From Dyadobacter arcticus (GTDB lineage Bacteria > Bacteroidota > Bacteroidia > Cytophagales > Spirosomataceae), in assembly GCF_011762185.1 (NCBI RefSeq), contig NZ_JAASQJ010000003.1, positions 620,001 to 684,000 on the forward strand: DNA of 64,000 nucleotides. The letters are read 5' to 3'. Position 1 is the first letter of the stretch, and the number at the start of each line of letters is the position of its first letter. The position numbers were made by a program, and so were the translations under genes. The notes below the pieces were generated by a model, which saw only the letters and a program-made list of their open reading frames with translations, ran no database searches and was not told where the DNA came from. Positions 54,780-63,336 of this stretch are shown here, one piece after another.

Positions 54780-57700
54780 TCATACCTGCGCCGCTTTGGA
54801 AGAAATATTCCTGATAATTTCGTCTAAATCGTTAGCCGATGTCATGATATGGTCTAGCAATTCAACTTTCTCCTCCTCTGAATTTTCGTAATTCCTTATC
54901 AGATCCACAAGCCCCATTAACCTGGCCAGCGGCGCCCTGATCACATGCGATTGAAGCCATGCGATTTCCTGGAGCTTCTGGTTGCGTTCCTCAATTTCAC
55001 TGATATGCCTCAGGCGATCTGTGACGTCACGTAATACGCCAATCATCCGCACTGCGTTGCCAACGCGGTTCCTCCTGATGTAGCCCGTTTCCTCGATAAA
55101 CGCATAATGCCCGTCGGCTTTACGAAACCTGTATTTAGCGGTCCATTTACTCTGGCTGTAATCTCCTAGCTGCATCAAAAGGTCTTGTTCTATCCTCTCC
55201 TTATCTGCGGGATGAATATGCTTTGCCCAATTCTCCATCGGATATCTGTCCGTCCCGATATCAAATCCAAAAAGCCGGTAGAACCCGTCTCCCCATTGAA
55301 TGCGGTCACGGATAAGGTCCCAGTCATAAATGGCGTCATTGGTAGCTTTGTTGAGCAACTCATAACGTTCGTTGCTTTTCTTCAATGCATCCACCGCCCG
55401 TTTACGATCAGAAACATCCACACCTATGCACTGAATTTCCGTTGCTTTTCCATTGGCATCCGGCAGCGCAATAAAATGCCAATAACCCGACTTCCGTTCA
55501 TCATCCGGGCTAATGTGCTCAATTTCAAGTGGACATACCGTGTTTGGGTTATTTAAGCAGAAGGCCACTGTTTCCATTACACGCTTGCGATCATCATGCC
55601 GGACGATCTGCATACAGTTGACGCCCATAAAATTCCGGTAGCCATAAAACCAGCCAAAATCCTCTTCGAACTTATTGTTATAATAGGTGTAATTACCCAT
55701 CAAATCAGTCCTGATCACATAATTGGTTTGGGAATCAACGAGGCTGCGCAACCGCGATTCACTAGCCAATAGCTCTTTCTGGATTTTCTTGCTATCTGTT
55801 ATATCGAGACAGGCTCCTATCATTTTGACCGGCTCACCTTGTTCGTTGACTGTCGTTTTTCCCCAGGTACGCAAATATCGTTCTTCTCCTGATGAGTGGA
55901 TGATCGTTTCTTCAAATCCAAAATCGCTCCTGTTCTCCAATGCATTTTGAATGCCTGCCGCGACGCGCTCACGGTCACTGCCACTAACTTTTGAGAGATA
56001 CCCTTCGAAAGTTGGTGTAAATTCGTTCCGGCTCACCCCATATATCGTAAACAATGTATCCGACCAGGTTACCACATTGCTTGCGACATCCCATTGCCAG
56101 TTCCCAAATCTTGCCAACTCCTGCCCCTGGGCCATCACCAGTGTTGTTTCGCTGGCCATTTCGGCAATTTGTCTGCTTTCCAGGATCACCTTGAGAATGG
56201 CAACAGCGCGGTCGATGATCTTGATTTCTTCCTCTTCAGGAAATTTTATCTTTTTATAGTAAACCGCAAATGTCGCCACTACAACATCATCTAGAATGAT
56301 AATCGGGTGTGACCAGCAGGCCCTTAAATCATGTTTCAAAGCTAACTCCTTGTAATTAGCCCACCTTGGATCGGTGCCGATATCACTTACTACTACCTTC
56401 TCTTTGCGGAAGGCAGCAGTGCCGCAGGAGCCTTCATTATCACCGATTTCCCGATTTTCAATTGCGCTCGTGTATGTTTCAGGCAATGAGGGCGCCGCCC
56501 AATTCCGGAGTCTGTTATTTTTGAGCCCGAGTATGGAGCATTTCATCTGAGGGAAAATTTGCTCAATGCCGGTGAGGTATTTGATTAGGATAGTCTGCAG
56601 GGATGATTCGCTGCTTGAATTAAGTTCGAGCACCGTTTTCTCAAGATGCTCCATATCTTCCAATCGCTTCGTTTCCGTGATGTCCAGCATCAATCCCCGC
56701 AGTAGAACAGGTTTACCATTTTCACGGATTACAGTGACCTGGTCCCTGATCCATACAATATCCCCATCTGCATGAAACATCCGGTAAACAAACGTGCTAT
56801 TTCTGCCCTCACCTGCCAGTCTCTGGCAAAACCCTGGTACTTTTTCCCGGTCTTCGGGATGGATCTGGGTTTTCCAGAATTCCGGATCATCTAACCACTG
56901 CTGTGGTTCATAGCCCAGAATATTCCCGACCTGATCGCTTACAAAATAAAATCCGAAAGTAGTTATATCTACTTCCCAAACAATCCCATCGATCGTTTGT
57001 ATCAGCGATTCCAATTTGTTGTGGGAAGCAATCAGCTCCTCTTCTACCATTTTACGATCATGGATATCCTGTACGGCCCCGTAAACACGCGTGCAAACGC
57101 CGCCGTTAAATTCGGCCCGACCTGTAATCCGGATCCACTTCTCATTCCCTTTTGCAGTAATAGCGATCAGTTCGAGATCAATGATGGCCCCATGGGCGAT
57201 TGTTTCTTGTACGGCCCACACAAAGCGGTCCCTGTCTAGCCCTTCTTTATAAAAACTTTCTGGAAATTCAATATCCGGCTGATAATCAGGTCCTACCTCA
57301 TATATTTCTTTCACAACTTCCGACCACGTAACTACTCCTGTGAGAAGGTCTGCATCCCAGCCCCCGACTTTTGCGACCCGCTGTGTTTCGTCAAGAAATT
57401 TTTCGGCGCCAAAATTACTACCATTTTCACCGTCAGCTGCAATGTGGGTGACATCTGCAATAGACCTGACAATAAACTCAATTTCGCCGTCACCATCGAA
57501 GATTGGCGTATTTGTAGCTATATAAAAATGCTCTTTCGAAGTTTTTCCTTTCAGAGAGTTGGGAAGAAAGCGAAAAACAGGAGTTTGGTTACTATGCCCT
57601 TCTTGTAATACCTTTTCCAGAAGCGAACCCCATACATCGGTTCTGGGCGTAGGCAAATCCGGGAATGCTTCAAAAAAACCCTTTCCGATCAGTGATTCGC

Positions 57701-57830
57701 CAGTCTCGCCGGTAAAAGAAAAATAAGCATCATTCGCATCCTTGATCGTAAACTTTGGAGAATCTGCCAACAATATTACACTAGGAGCCGGTAATGCCTT
57801 GAAAACCTGATTGATATAATTCTGACTCAT
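54780..57830 (-). CDS. Multi-PAS/GAF signalling protein with a HisKA-like end but no ATPase domain
   Basis: A 1016-residue cytoplasmic protein. In order: PAS (about 10-130), PAS (about 150-270), PAS (about 275-400), GAF (about 410-560), PAS (about 575-690), PAS (about 700-820), PAS (about 830-950) and a helical dimerisation segment with a conserved His in WLQSHVIRAP near 965. The sequence ends after that segment, so the ATP-binding domain of a histidine kinase is missing. It may instead receive phosphate from another kinase or act as a sensor scaffold. There is no membrane segment. The ATG at 57830 was preferred, though 57884 (18 residues longer) is possible. Confidence 0.82.
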   Translation of the reverse strand: MSQNYINQVFKALPAPSVILLADSPKFTIKDANDAYFSFTGETGESLIGKGFFEAFPDLPTPRTDVWGSLLEKVLQEGHSNQTPVFRFLPNSLKGKTSKEHFYIATNTPIFDGDGEIEFIVRSIADVTHIAADGENGSNFGAEKFLDETQRVAKVGGWDADLLTGVVTWSEVVKEIYEVGPDYQPDIEFPESFYKEGLDRDRFVWAVQETIAHGAIIDLELIAITAKGNEKWIRITGRAEFNGGVCTRVYGAVQDIHDRKMVEEELIASHNKLESLIQTIDGIVWEVDITTFGFYFVSDQVGNILGYEPQQWLDDPEFWKTQIHPEDREKVPGFCQRLAGEGRNSTFVYRMFHADGDIVWIRDQVTVIRENGKPVLLRGLMLDITETKRLEDMEHLEKTVLELNSSSESSLQTILIKYLTGIEQIFPQMKCSILGLKNNRLRNWAAPSLPETYTSAIENREIGDNEGSCGTAAFRKEKVVVSDIGTDPRWANYKELALKHDLRACWSHPIIILDDVVVATFAVYYKKIKFPEEEEIKIIDRAVAILKVILESRQIAEMASETTLVMAQGQELARFGNWQWDVASNVVTWSDTLFTIYGVSRNEFTPTFEGYLSKVSGSDRERVAAGIQNALENRSDFGFEETIIHSSGEERYLRTWGKTTVNEQGEPVKMIGACLDITDSKKIQKELLASESRLRSLVDSQTNYVIRTDLMGNYTYYNNKFEEDFGWFYGYRNFMGVNCMQIVRHDDRKRVMETVAFCLNNPNTVCPLEIEHISPDDERKSGYWHFIALPDANGKATEIQCIGVDVSDRKRAVDALKKSNERYELLNKATNDAIYDWDLIRDRIQWGDGFYRLFGFDIGTDRYPMENWAKHIHPADKERIEQDLLMQLGDYSQSKWTAKYRFRKADGHYAFIEETGYIRRNRVGNAVRMIGVLRDVTDRLRHISEIEERNQKLQEIAWLQSHVIRAPLARLMGLVDLIRNYENSEEEKVELLDHIMTSANDLDEIIRNISSKAAQV

Positions 57831-58136
57831 ATCATTGACCAATGTACACCAAAGTGTGTTGTGTAGTTCCTGACTGAATGCCATAAACGTAAGTCATATG
57901 ACGACATTTTCTGTGGTAGGACGATTGCTAATTTAGTTATAATTTTTTTGAGATTTCTTTAATATACAGCTTACTGAAATCATTTGACAGAAAACAGATA
58001 GGCTAAAATTTACACAAACCTAAAACAATGCTCCCGGTCATTCAGGGATTAAGTAATAATTGCTATATTTAAATTAATCTCTTTTCGACCTGGTTGTTCC
58101 GGTTATTATCTCCGGTCCCAAATCAATTTGTCTACA
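57831..58136. other. Divergent intergenic region between the PAS and TPR genes
   Basis: AT-rich. The only promoter-like element noticed is TATATTTA at 58064-58071 on the + strand, with no TTG at the expected spacing. No hairpin or repeat of note. Confidence 0.4.
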
Positions 58137-59855
58137 ATGAAAGTTGCCTTCATTTCCGTCGCATTCCTCATATTTCTTTTTGGTCTGACCGTACTTTTTC
58201 TAAAGCCCATTGGTCGAAAATCTTCCAAAACTACAATTGCAGATATTGCAGTGTGCGGACCCGTCTATAATTCAGAAATCCAGCCCGCAGCTGACGGAAA
58301 ATTTATAGTACCTCTGCCTGGATGGGGACATCACTCCTACCCTGTTTCTACCAAAACTGATAGCTCCCAGTTCTTCTTTGATCAGGGCCTAAGCATGTAT
58401 TACGGCTATCACTTCAAGGAAGCGGTCGCTTCGTTCAAGGAATCCGCTCGATTTGATCCCGAAAATGCGATGGCCTTTTGGGGACAAGCCCTGGCAATGG
58501 GACCCTACTACAATGCTGCGCACAGCTACACCAAACCGGCAGAACTGGTGTCGGTTTTGAAAGAAATGAATGGTAAGATAGCACGTACTACCCCAAAGGA
58601 AAAATTGCTGATTGATGCAATGAACAGCCGTTATTCAAATGATGCGACGGATTCGCAGAGAGAGTCCCTTAATATAGCTTATGCAGAGAAACTAAAAAAT
58701 GCAATGGTTGCCGAGCCCGGCAATGATGACATCCATATTTTATACGTCGACGCTAACATGCTGATACATGCCTGGGATTTTTGGAACAAGAACGGCACGC
58801 CGAAAGCATGGACAGCGGAACTGGTTGATGTTTGCAAAAAAGTCCTTGAAAGAAATCCGAAACATCCTGCTGCGCTTCACTATTACATTCACCTGACCGA
58901 GGCATCGCAACATCCGGAAGTGGCATTGGGAAGTGCGGAAACATTGCGCGACCTGCTTCCGGGTGTTGCGCACATGGTACATATGTCGAGCCACGAATAT
59001 GAAAGAAACGGGTTGTATGCGAAAGGGGTTGAAGTGAACAATCTGGCGGACGATAATCTGAAATATTATGATCTGCTCGCCAAAAATTTATCTCTTGCCA
59101 AAGCTTCACCACACTATTTTGCGGTTCAGACCTATTGCGCTCTTACCGGGGGAATGTATAAGGAAGCCATGCGCTATGCATTACGTACACGCAAAAGCGT
59201 GATGCCCACTTATGAAACAACTTACGACCAGTATTTGTATATGCTACCAGTAATGACGCTGGTCCGCCATGGAAAATGGGAAGAGATATTGCGGGATAGC
59301 ATTCGTATCGACAGTCGCTGGACTTATGCGAGCCTGCTGTCGGATTTTGCAAAAGGGCTTGCATTTCTAAATACGGATCAGATTGATTCTGCCTCAGCGA
59401 ATCTGGAACGACTCCGATTGAAATCGAAAGATCCTATCCTAACTAAACGGCGGATACCATTCAATTCACCCGTGCAGATTGCGAAAATTGCCGAAAAAAC
59501 GTTGGAAGGAGCTATTCTATTTTCTCAAAAACAACATATTAAAGCCATTGCAAGCTTGGAAAAAGCGGTTGAACTGGAAGATAAGCTCATTTATACCGAG
59601 CCAAAAGATTGGCCCGTACCTACCCGCCAGTTCCTGGGCGCTTATTTATTAAAGGCGGGTAAACCAGCGCTCGCAGAGAAAGTATACAGGCTAGACCTTG
59701 TTTATAATCCAGGAAATGGGTGGTCGGGATTAGGATTGTACAACAGCCTAGTAGCGCAAAGAAAAACAAAACAGGCAGCCGGTTACAAAACAAAATTCCA
59801 GGAATCCTTCGCACATGCAGATGAGATTCCGTCATCATCCGTCTGGATGAAATAG
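58137..59855 (+). CDS. Membrane-anchored TPR protein with conserved histidine clusters
   Basis: A 572-residue protein with an N-terminal anchor (about 5-22) and TPR-like helices throughout (early SMYYGYHFKEAVASFKESARFDPENAMAFWG-type). A central block has several histidines: HPAALHYYIHLTE near 246-258 and HMVHMSSHEYERNG near 281-294. They recur in TPR proteins annotated without function in diverse bacteria and may form a metal site. It is followed 27 nt later by a small membrane protein gene. The ATG at 58137 was taken; a TTG nine bases earlier is less likely. Confidence 0.78.
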   Translation: MKVAFISVAFLIFLFGLTVLFLKPIGRKSSKTTIADIAVCGPVYNSEIQPAADGKFIVPLPGWGHHSYPVSTKTDSSQFFFDQGLSMYYGYHFKEAVASFKESARFDPENAMAFWGQALAMGPYYNAAHSYTKPAELVSVLKEMNGKIARTTPKEKLLIDAMNSRYSNDATDSQRESLNIAYAEKLKNAMVAEPGNDDIHILYVDANMLIHAWDFWNKNGTPKAWTAELVDVCKKVLERNPKHPAALHYYIHLTEASQHPEVALGSAETLRDLLPGVAHMVHMSSHEYERNGLYAKGVEVNNLADDNLKYYDLLAKNLSLAKASPHYFAVQTYCALTGGMYKEAMRYALRTRKSVMPTYETTYDQYLYMLPVMTLVRHGKWEEILRDSIRIDSRWTYASLLSDFAKGLAFLNTDQIDSASANLERLRLKSKDPILTKRRIPFNSPVQIAKIAEKTLEGAILFSQKQHIKAIASLEKAVELEDKLIYTEPKDWPVPTRQFLGAYLLKAGKPALAEKVYRLDLVYNPGNGWSGLGLYNSLVAQRKTKQAAGYKTKFQESFAHADEIPSSSVWMK

Positions 59856-59882
59856 CTGGTCATTTATTCTTTCTATATAGCC

Positions 59883-60356
59883 ATGAGTACGATCAGGTCT
59901 TCTAGTTCCGCATTCAAGACGATCGCGTCGGCCACAATCATAGCAGGTGCCCTGGATATTCTGGCTGCCATATTAATTTATTCCATCATCATGGAGCAAA
60001 CTACTCCGTCCCGCATCTGCATGTCCATTGCCAGCGGCATTTTCGGAAAAGAAGCTTATTCCGGTGGAGTACCAATGGTTCTTACGGGTTTGCTGCTACA
60101 TTTCTTCATTGCGTTTCTTTTTTCAACATTTTACTATCGCATTTTTCCCTATCTGAGAATGCTTCGAAAACAAAAGTTGGTATGCGGTATTTTGTATGGG
60201 ATTTTTGTCTGGCTCGTCATGAACGTTGGCGTGTTACGGATCACATTTCCTAAAATGCCATTCCCCGATCCGCGATCTTCGCTCATTGGAATGTCGATCC
60301 TGATCGTTGCCGTGGGTATTCCTATTTCCTACATTATTTCAGCGAACCGGCGGTAA
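59883..60356 (+). CDS. Small four-span membrane protein, unknown function
   Basis: A 157-residue protein with four hydrophobic segments (about 15-35, 60-82, 98-118, 130-150). The GVPMVLTGLLLHFFIAFLFSTFYYRIF segment and the basic loop after it look like a conserved family of inner-membrane proteins, but I cannot name it. It sits 27 nt after the TPR gene, and the DNA-repair gene ogt starts 47 nt downstream, so the three could share a transcript. Confidence 0.65.
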   Translation: MSTIRSSSSAFKTIASATIIAGALDILAAILIYSIIMEQTTPSRICMSIASGIFGKEAYSGGVPMVLTGLLLHFFIAFLFSTFYYRIFPYLRMLRKQKLVCGILYGIFVWLVMNVGVLRITFPKMPFPDPRSSLIGMSILIVAVGIPISYIISANRR

Positions 60357-60403
60357 ATGATTTGTGATTTTTGGTAATTAATTGCCTTACGATTAAACAA
60401 GAA

Positions 60404-60892
60404 ATGGAATATTATTTCAAGACAATAGACTCACCAGTTGGCAGATTAACATTGATTGCCAGTGAAAAAGGTTTAAATGCTGTTCGCTGGGAAAGAGTTG
60501 GTCAGCAGCTTGTTGGATCGGAAAATCACGATCACCCGATCATTTTGGAAGCGGAAAAGCAATTGGGAGAGTATTTTTCAAAAAACCGAAAATCGTTTTC
60601 CCTCCCACTCGATTTTGAAGGTACCGAATTCCAAAAAAAGGTTTGGGAAGCATTGCTTACAATCCCCTTTGGCGAAACAAGAACTTACGGGGATATTGCC
60701 CGGCAAATCGAAAATCCCGACGCAGTCCGGGCGGTGGGAGGTGCTGCCAACAAAAATCCGATCGCAATCATAGCGCCCTGCCACAGGGTAATCGGTGCTA
60801 CCGGGAAGCTGGTCGGTTTTGGAGGAGGCATTGCAAATAAGACAATTCTTTTGAACATCGAGAGCGTCCCAAGTCAGCTTTCTTTGTGGTAA
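60404..60892 (+). CDS. ogt: Methylated-DNA-[protein]-cysteine S-methyltransferase
   Basis: A 162-residue suicide repair protein that takes the methyl or alkyl group from O6-alkylguanine in DNA. The acceptor cysteine is Cys126 in IAPCHRVIG, with the helix GETRTYGDIAR and AVGGAANKNP upstream. The short N-terminal domain lacks the Ada regulatory cysteines, so it is the Ogt type. It is followed 28 nt later by a base-excision glycosylase gene, a repair pair. An in-frame TTG at 60371 was rejected in favour of the ATG. Confidence 0.93.
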   Translation: MEYYFKTIDSPVGRLTLIASEKGLNAVRWERVGQQLVGSENHDHPIILEAEKQLGEYFSKNRKSFSLPLDFEGTEFQKKVWEALLTIPFGETRTYGDIARQIENPDAVRAVGGAANKNPIAIIAPCHRVIGATGKLVGFGGGIANKTILLNIESVPSQLSLW

Positions 60893-60920
60893 CAAAATCA
60901 AACTCGCTTCTTTTCTAATA

Positions 60921-61571
60921 GTGCTTCAAACCTTCTCCTCCTCGAATTTTCATCAAATCTGCGATCAGCTGGCAGCCTTAGACAATGATTTGTCGGCGAT
61001 TATCAAAGCGCATGGCTACCCGCCCATGTGGACCAGGCCCAACACTTTCGAGACACTCGTCCACATTATTCTGGAACAGCAGGTTTCGCTGGCTTCTGCG
61101 CTTTCAGCCTTAAATAAGTTGAGGAAAAAAACAATCGACTTAATTCCTGAAAATATCCTTTCGCTGAATGATGAAGAATTAAGAGCATGTTACGTAAGTC
61201 GGCAGAAAGCCGTCTACATCCGGGCACTCGCCCTTGCACTCGCAAACCGAACGCTGGACTTGGAAAGCTTTGAGAAAATGGCTGACGACGAGATCCGCGC
61301 CCGGCTTACAGCACTGAAAGGAATTGGCAACTGGACGACGGATATCTATCTCATGTTTGTGCTGCAAAGGTCCGATATCTTCCCGATTGGCGACCTGGCG
61401 GCGGTGAATGCCCTCAAAAGAGCCAAAACCCTTCCAAAGGACATTACACGTGAAGCGCTTATGGAAATAACGGTGAAATGGAAACCGAACCGCACCGTGG
61501 CTACGATGATTTTGTGGCACTATTATCTCTCTTCGCCGCTTCGGACAAAACTTTCGAGAAAATTCATTTGA
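60921..61571 (+). CDS. DNA-3-methyladenine glycosylase (AlkA-like, HhH-GPD)
   Basis: A 216-residue base-excision enzyme that removes alkylated purines. The helix-hairpin-helix motif GIGNWTT is at residues 134-140 and the catalytic aspartate is Asp158 in GDLA. The conserved N-terminal HGYPPMWTRPNTFETLVHIILEQQVS-type block is at about 31-56. It lacks the extra N-terminal domain of E. coli AlkA, as in the short type 2 group. It starts with GTG, 28 nt after ogt, so the two probably form an operon for alkylation repair. Confidence 0.9.
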   Translation: MLQTFSSSNFHQICDQLAALDNDLSAIIKAHGYPPMWTRPNTFETLVHIILEQQVSLASALSALNKLRKKTIDLIPENILSLNDEELRACYVSRQKAVYIRALALALANRTLDLESFEKMADDEIRARLTALKGIGNWTTDIYLMFVLQRSDIFPIGDLAAVNALKRAKTLPKDITREALMEITVKWKPNRTVATMILWHYYLSSPLRTKLSRKFI

Positions 61572-61647
61572 CTTCAAAGTTTAGACGACATCATACAATT
61601 ACTCACCAAAATTTGTAAAAATTGAATCTTTTGGGATAATCGGGAAA

Positions 61648-61683
61648 ACAAAAAAGCCTGCAAATCGATAGATTAGCAGGCTT
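61648..61683 (-). terminator. Terminator of the tRNA-Lys transcript
   Basis: AAGCCTGC and GCAGGCTT are perfect complements, with an inner AATC/GATT stem. On the - strand the hairpin leads into six T residues, 27 nt beyond the tRNA 3' end. It also lies between the alkA-like gene and the tRNA and could act in both directions. Confidence 0.85.
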
Positions 61684-61709
61684 CTGATCTTTTTTGCTAT
61701 TTCTTCAAG

Positions 61710-61782
61710 TGATCCCGCTGGGATTCGAACCCAGGACCCATACATTAAAAGTGTATTGCTCTACCAGCTGAGCTACGGAATC
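61710..61782 (-). tRNA. tRNA-Lys (anticodon UUU)
   Basis: A 73-nt cloverleaf on the - strand. The acceptor stem GATTCCG/CGGGATC (one wobble), D-arm, anticodon stem ATACA/TGTAT with loop CTTTTAA (anticodon TTT) and T-arm CTGGG/CCCAG with TTCGAAT are all intact. The discriminator is A, and CCA is not encoded. A degenerate copy lies 46 nt upstream on the same strand. Confidence 0.95.
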
Positions 61783-61828
61783 TTATTTATTATTTTTTTA
61801 TGTTCAACCTCAGTGTTTCCCCTTTATG

Positions 61829-61899
61829 CCAACCCAGGACCCATACATTAAAAGCGGACGCCTCGCGGTGTATTGCTCTACCAGCTGAGTTATGGAATC
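61829..61899 (-). pseudogene. Truncated tRNA-Lys copy with a 14-nt insertion
   Basis: Positions 61831-61899 align with 61728-61782 of the intact tRNA-Lys gene. 53 of 55 bases are identical; the two differences are both G to A on the tRNA strand (tRNA positions 7 and 10). A GC-rich 14-nt block, CGGACGCCTCGCGG (61855-61868), is inserted at the 5' side of the anticodon loop. The 3' half of the T-arm and acceptor stem are missing, so no mature tRNA can form. It precedes the real gene on the same transcript strand. Confidence 0.9.
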
Positions 61900-61999
61900 C
61901 TTTCTTTGGCTGTCGTTGATTTTAGAAAAGAGCAATTTATTGGATTAACCGGGGCCTTTTCCGTAATTGCGATGCAAAAGTAGAATTCTTAATAGTATA

Positions 62000-62734
62000 A
62001 TGCAAGCCCTGAAAAAGAAATACCTGTTGCTCTGGATCGTGTTAGGGTCGGTTTTTGCTTTTCAGCCAGCTTATTCCGTTAATAAAAAGGAGTTAAAAAC
62101 AGCTGATTCTCTGTTCGCTATGGCGAAGTATCCGGAATCGCTGATCCTCTACAAAAAAAACTTCAACCGTGAAGAAAAAAACAGCCAGAGCGTTCTCCTA
62201 AAACTCGCCTTCCTTGCTGAGAAGACCAATAATTATACCGATTGTCTCTATTACCTCAGCAAACTTGCGCTTATTAATCCTTCCAGGCGGTTATTTGAAA
62301 AAATGGACAAACTGGCTGAGGAGCAGAATCTAACGGGCTATGAGTTCGATGACTACAATTATTTTATCATATTTTATCGAAGATACGGCGACTACATTCC
62401 AATCTTGCTTCTAACTTTGGGTACATACATCGTAGTAATAATGGTGACAAAAGCGAGGAGACGAGAGCCGATTTTGCAGGTACATAAGGTTTCCATTGTC
62501 GTTTATCTGTTGTTGCTACTGGCTATCCTGAATGTTCCGTCTCTCTACCAGACTTGTATTATTGTAAACGAAAATACTTTTTTGAGGAATGAGCCTTCTT
62601 CGGCGTCATCGGTGGTAGAGCAGATTGGCAAAGGGCACAAACTCATCATAGTAGGTTCAGTGGATCATTGGAATCGGGTTCTCTGGAACAACAGAATCGT
62701 TTATATCCGGAAAAGCGACCTTTGGAATATATAG
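62000..62734 (+). CDS. BatE-like membrane protein: TPR-like region, two spans and SH3-like domain
   Basis: A 244-residue protein. A signal peptide (about 1-26) leads to TPR-like helices (about 30-115, KELKTADSLFAMAKYPESLILYKK-type). Two membrane segments follow near 130-148 and 160-180, then a C-terminal bacterial SH3-like domain (about 185-244; NENTFLRNEPSSASSVVEQIGKG). This order matches the BatE protein of the aerotolerance-type Bat system in Bacteroidota, but no batA-D gene is nearby, so this may be a stand-alone paralogue. The ATG at 62000 was preferred to a TTG at 61967. Confidence 0.65.
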   Translation: MQALKKKYLLLWIVLGSVFAFQPAYSVNKKELKTADSLFAMAKYPESLILYKKNFNREEKNSQSVLLKLAFLAEKTNNYTDCLYYLSKLALINPSRRLFEKMDKLAEEQNLTGYEFDDYNYFIIFYRRYGDYIPILLLTLGTYIVVIMVTKARRREPILQVHKVSIVVYLLLLLAILNVPSLYQTCIIVNENTFLRNEPSSASSVVEQIGKGHKLIIVGSVDHWNRVLWNNRIVYIRKSDLWNI

Positions 62735-62752
62735 GTTCAGCGTGGTATCATT

Positions 62753-62783
62753 TTTGCAACGCATCAGTTTGTATGTATATTTA
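62753..62783 (+). promoter_or_regulatory. Candidate promoter of the CHRD lipoprotein gene
   Basis: TTTG (62753-62756) and TATATTTA (62776-62783) are separated by 19 bp, one base off the Bacteroidota consensus. The predicted leader is about 20 nt. Confidence 0.55.
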
Positions 62784-62810
62784 AGGATTAAATTTTAAAT
62801 TAAACGCTGT

Positions 62811-63275
62811 ATGAAAAAGCCAATGAAACGTTTTTTACTATTGATCGCGGGAGTTGTAATGTTAGGATTTGTTTCTTCCTGTTCAGAAAAAGGACCTCAC
62901 AAAGATGACATCGTCAAATTCTCGGCAGTCATTAATAGTGGCCCCACTGTTCCAAAGGCGACGTCGGCTGGTCAGGGTACCGGAATTTTTGAGTACAACA
63001 AAGCGACCATGGAGCTTAAATACAACATTACTTATCAGAATATTGTGCCGACGTCTGTTACCCTCAACAGTGCAAATCCGGTTTGGGAAGCAGGTCCAAT
63101 TTTGTTTACTCTTGCTGATAAGCCAGCTGGAAATCAGGTTCAGGGAACTCAGAGACTGAACACAGAGCAGCAAACAATGCTTATAATTGGTCAGTTTTAT
63201 GTGAATATTCCAACAGCAGAAAACATTTATGGCGAAATTCGTGGCCAAATCCTGGCTGATGAATTTGAGGATTAA
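62811..63275 (+). CDS. CHRD-domain lipoprotein
   Basis: A 154-residue protein. A lipoprotein signal ends in a lipobox with Cys24 (GFVSSC). A CHRD domain fills the rest (KFSAVINSGPTVPKATSAGQGTGIFEYN-type start, ending NIYGEIRGQILA). CHRD domains are beta-sandwich modules found in extracellular proteins and in bacterial surface lipoproteins; their ligand is unknown. It has its own promoter-like element and a very strong terminator. Confidence 0.88.
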   Translation: MKKPMKRFLLLIAGVVMLGFVSSCSEKGPHKDDIVKFSAVINSGPTVPKATSAGQGTGIFEYNKATMELKYNITYQNIVPTSVTLNSANPVWEAGPILFTLADKPAGNQVQGTQRLNTEQQTMLIIGQFYVNIPTAENIYGEIRGQILADEFED

Positions 63276-63282
63276 TATGTCA

Positions 63283-63336
63283 ATAGCATTAAAAAAGGGT
63301 TGCAGAAAAGTTTCTGCAACCCTTTTTTAATGCTAT
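63283..63336. terminator. Perfect 26-bp inverted repeat, bidirectional terminator
   Basis: Arms 63283-63308 and 63311-63336 are exact complements around only 2 nt (AG). T-tracts follow or lie inside on both strands. The right arm overlaps the stop codon of the convergent helicase gene. Confidence 0.92.

Noticed and set aside
61829..61899. Intron-containing functional tRNA-Lys
   Set aside because: The 3' T-arm and 3' acceptor strand are absent, so removing the 14-nt block would not give a complete tRNA.
63283..63336. Inverted repeat as a transposon end
   Set aside because: There is no second copy or transposase, and position and T-tracts fit a terminator.
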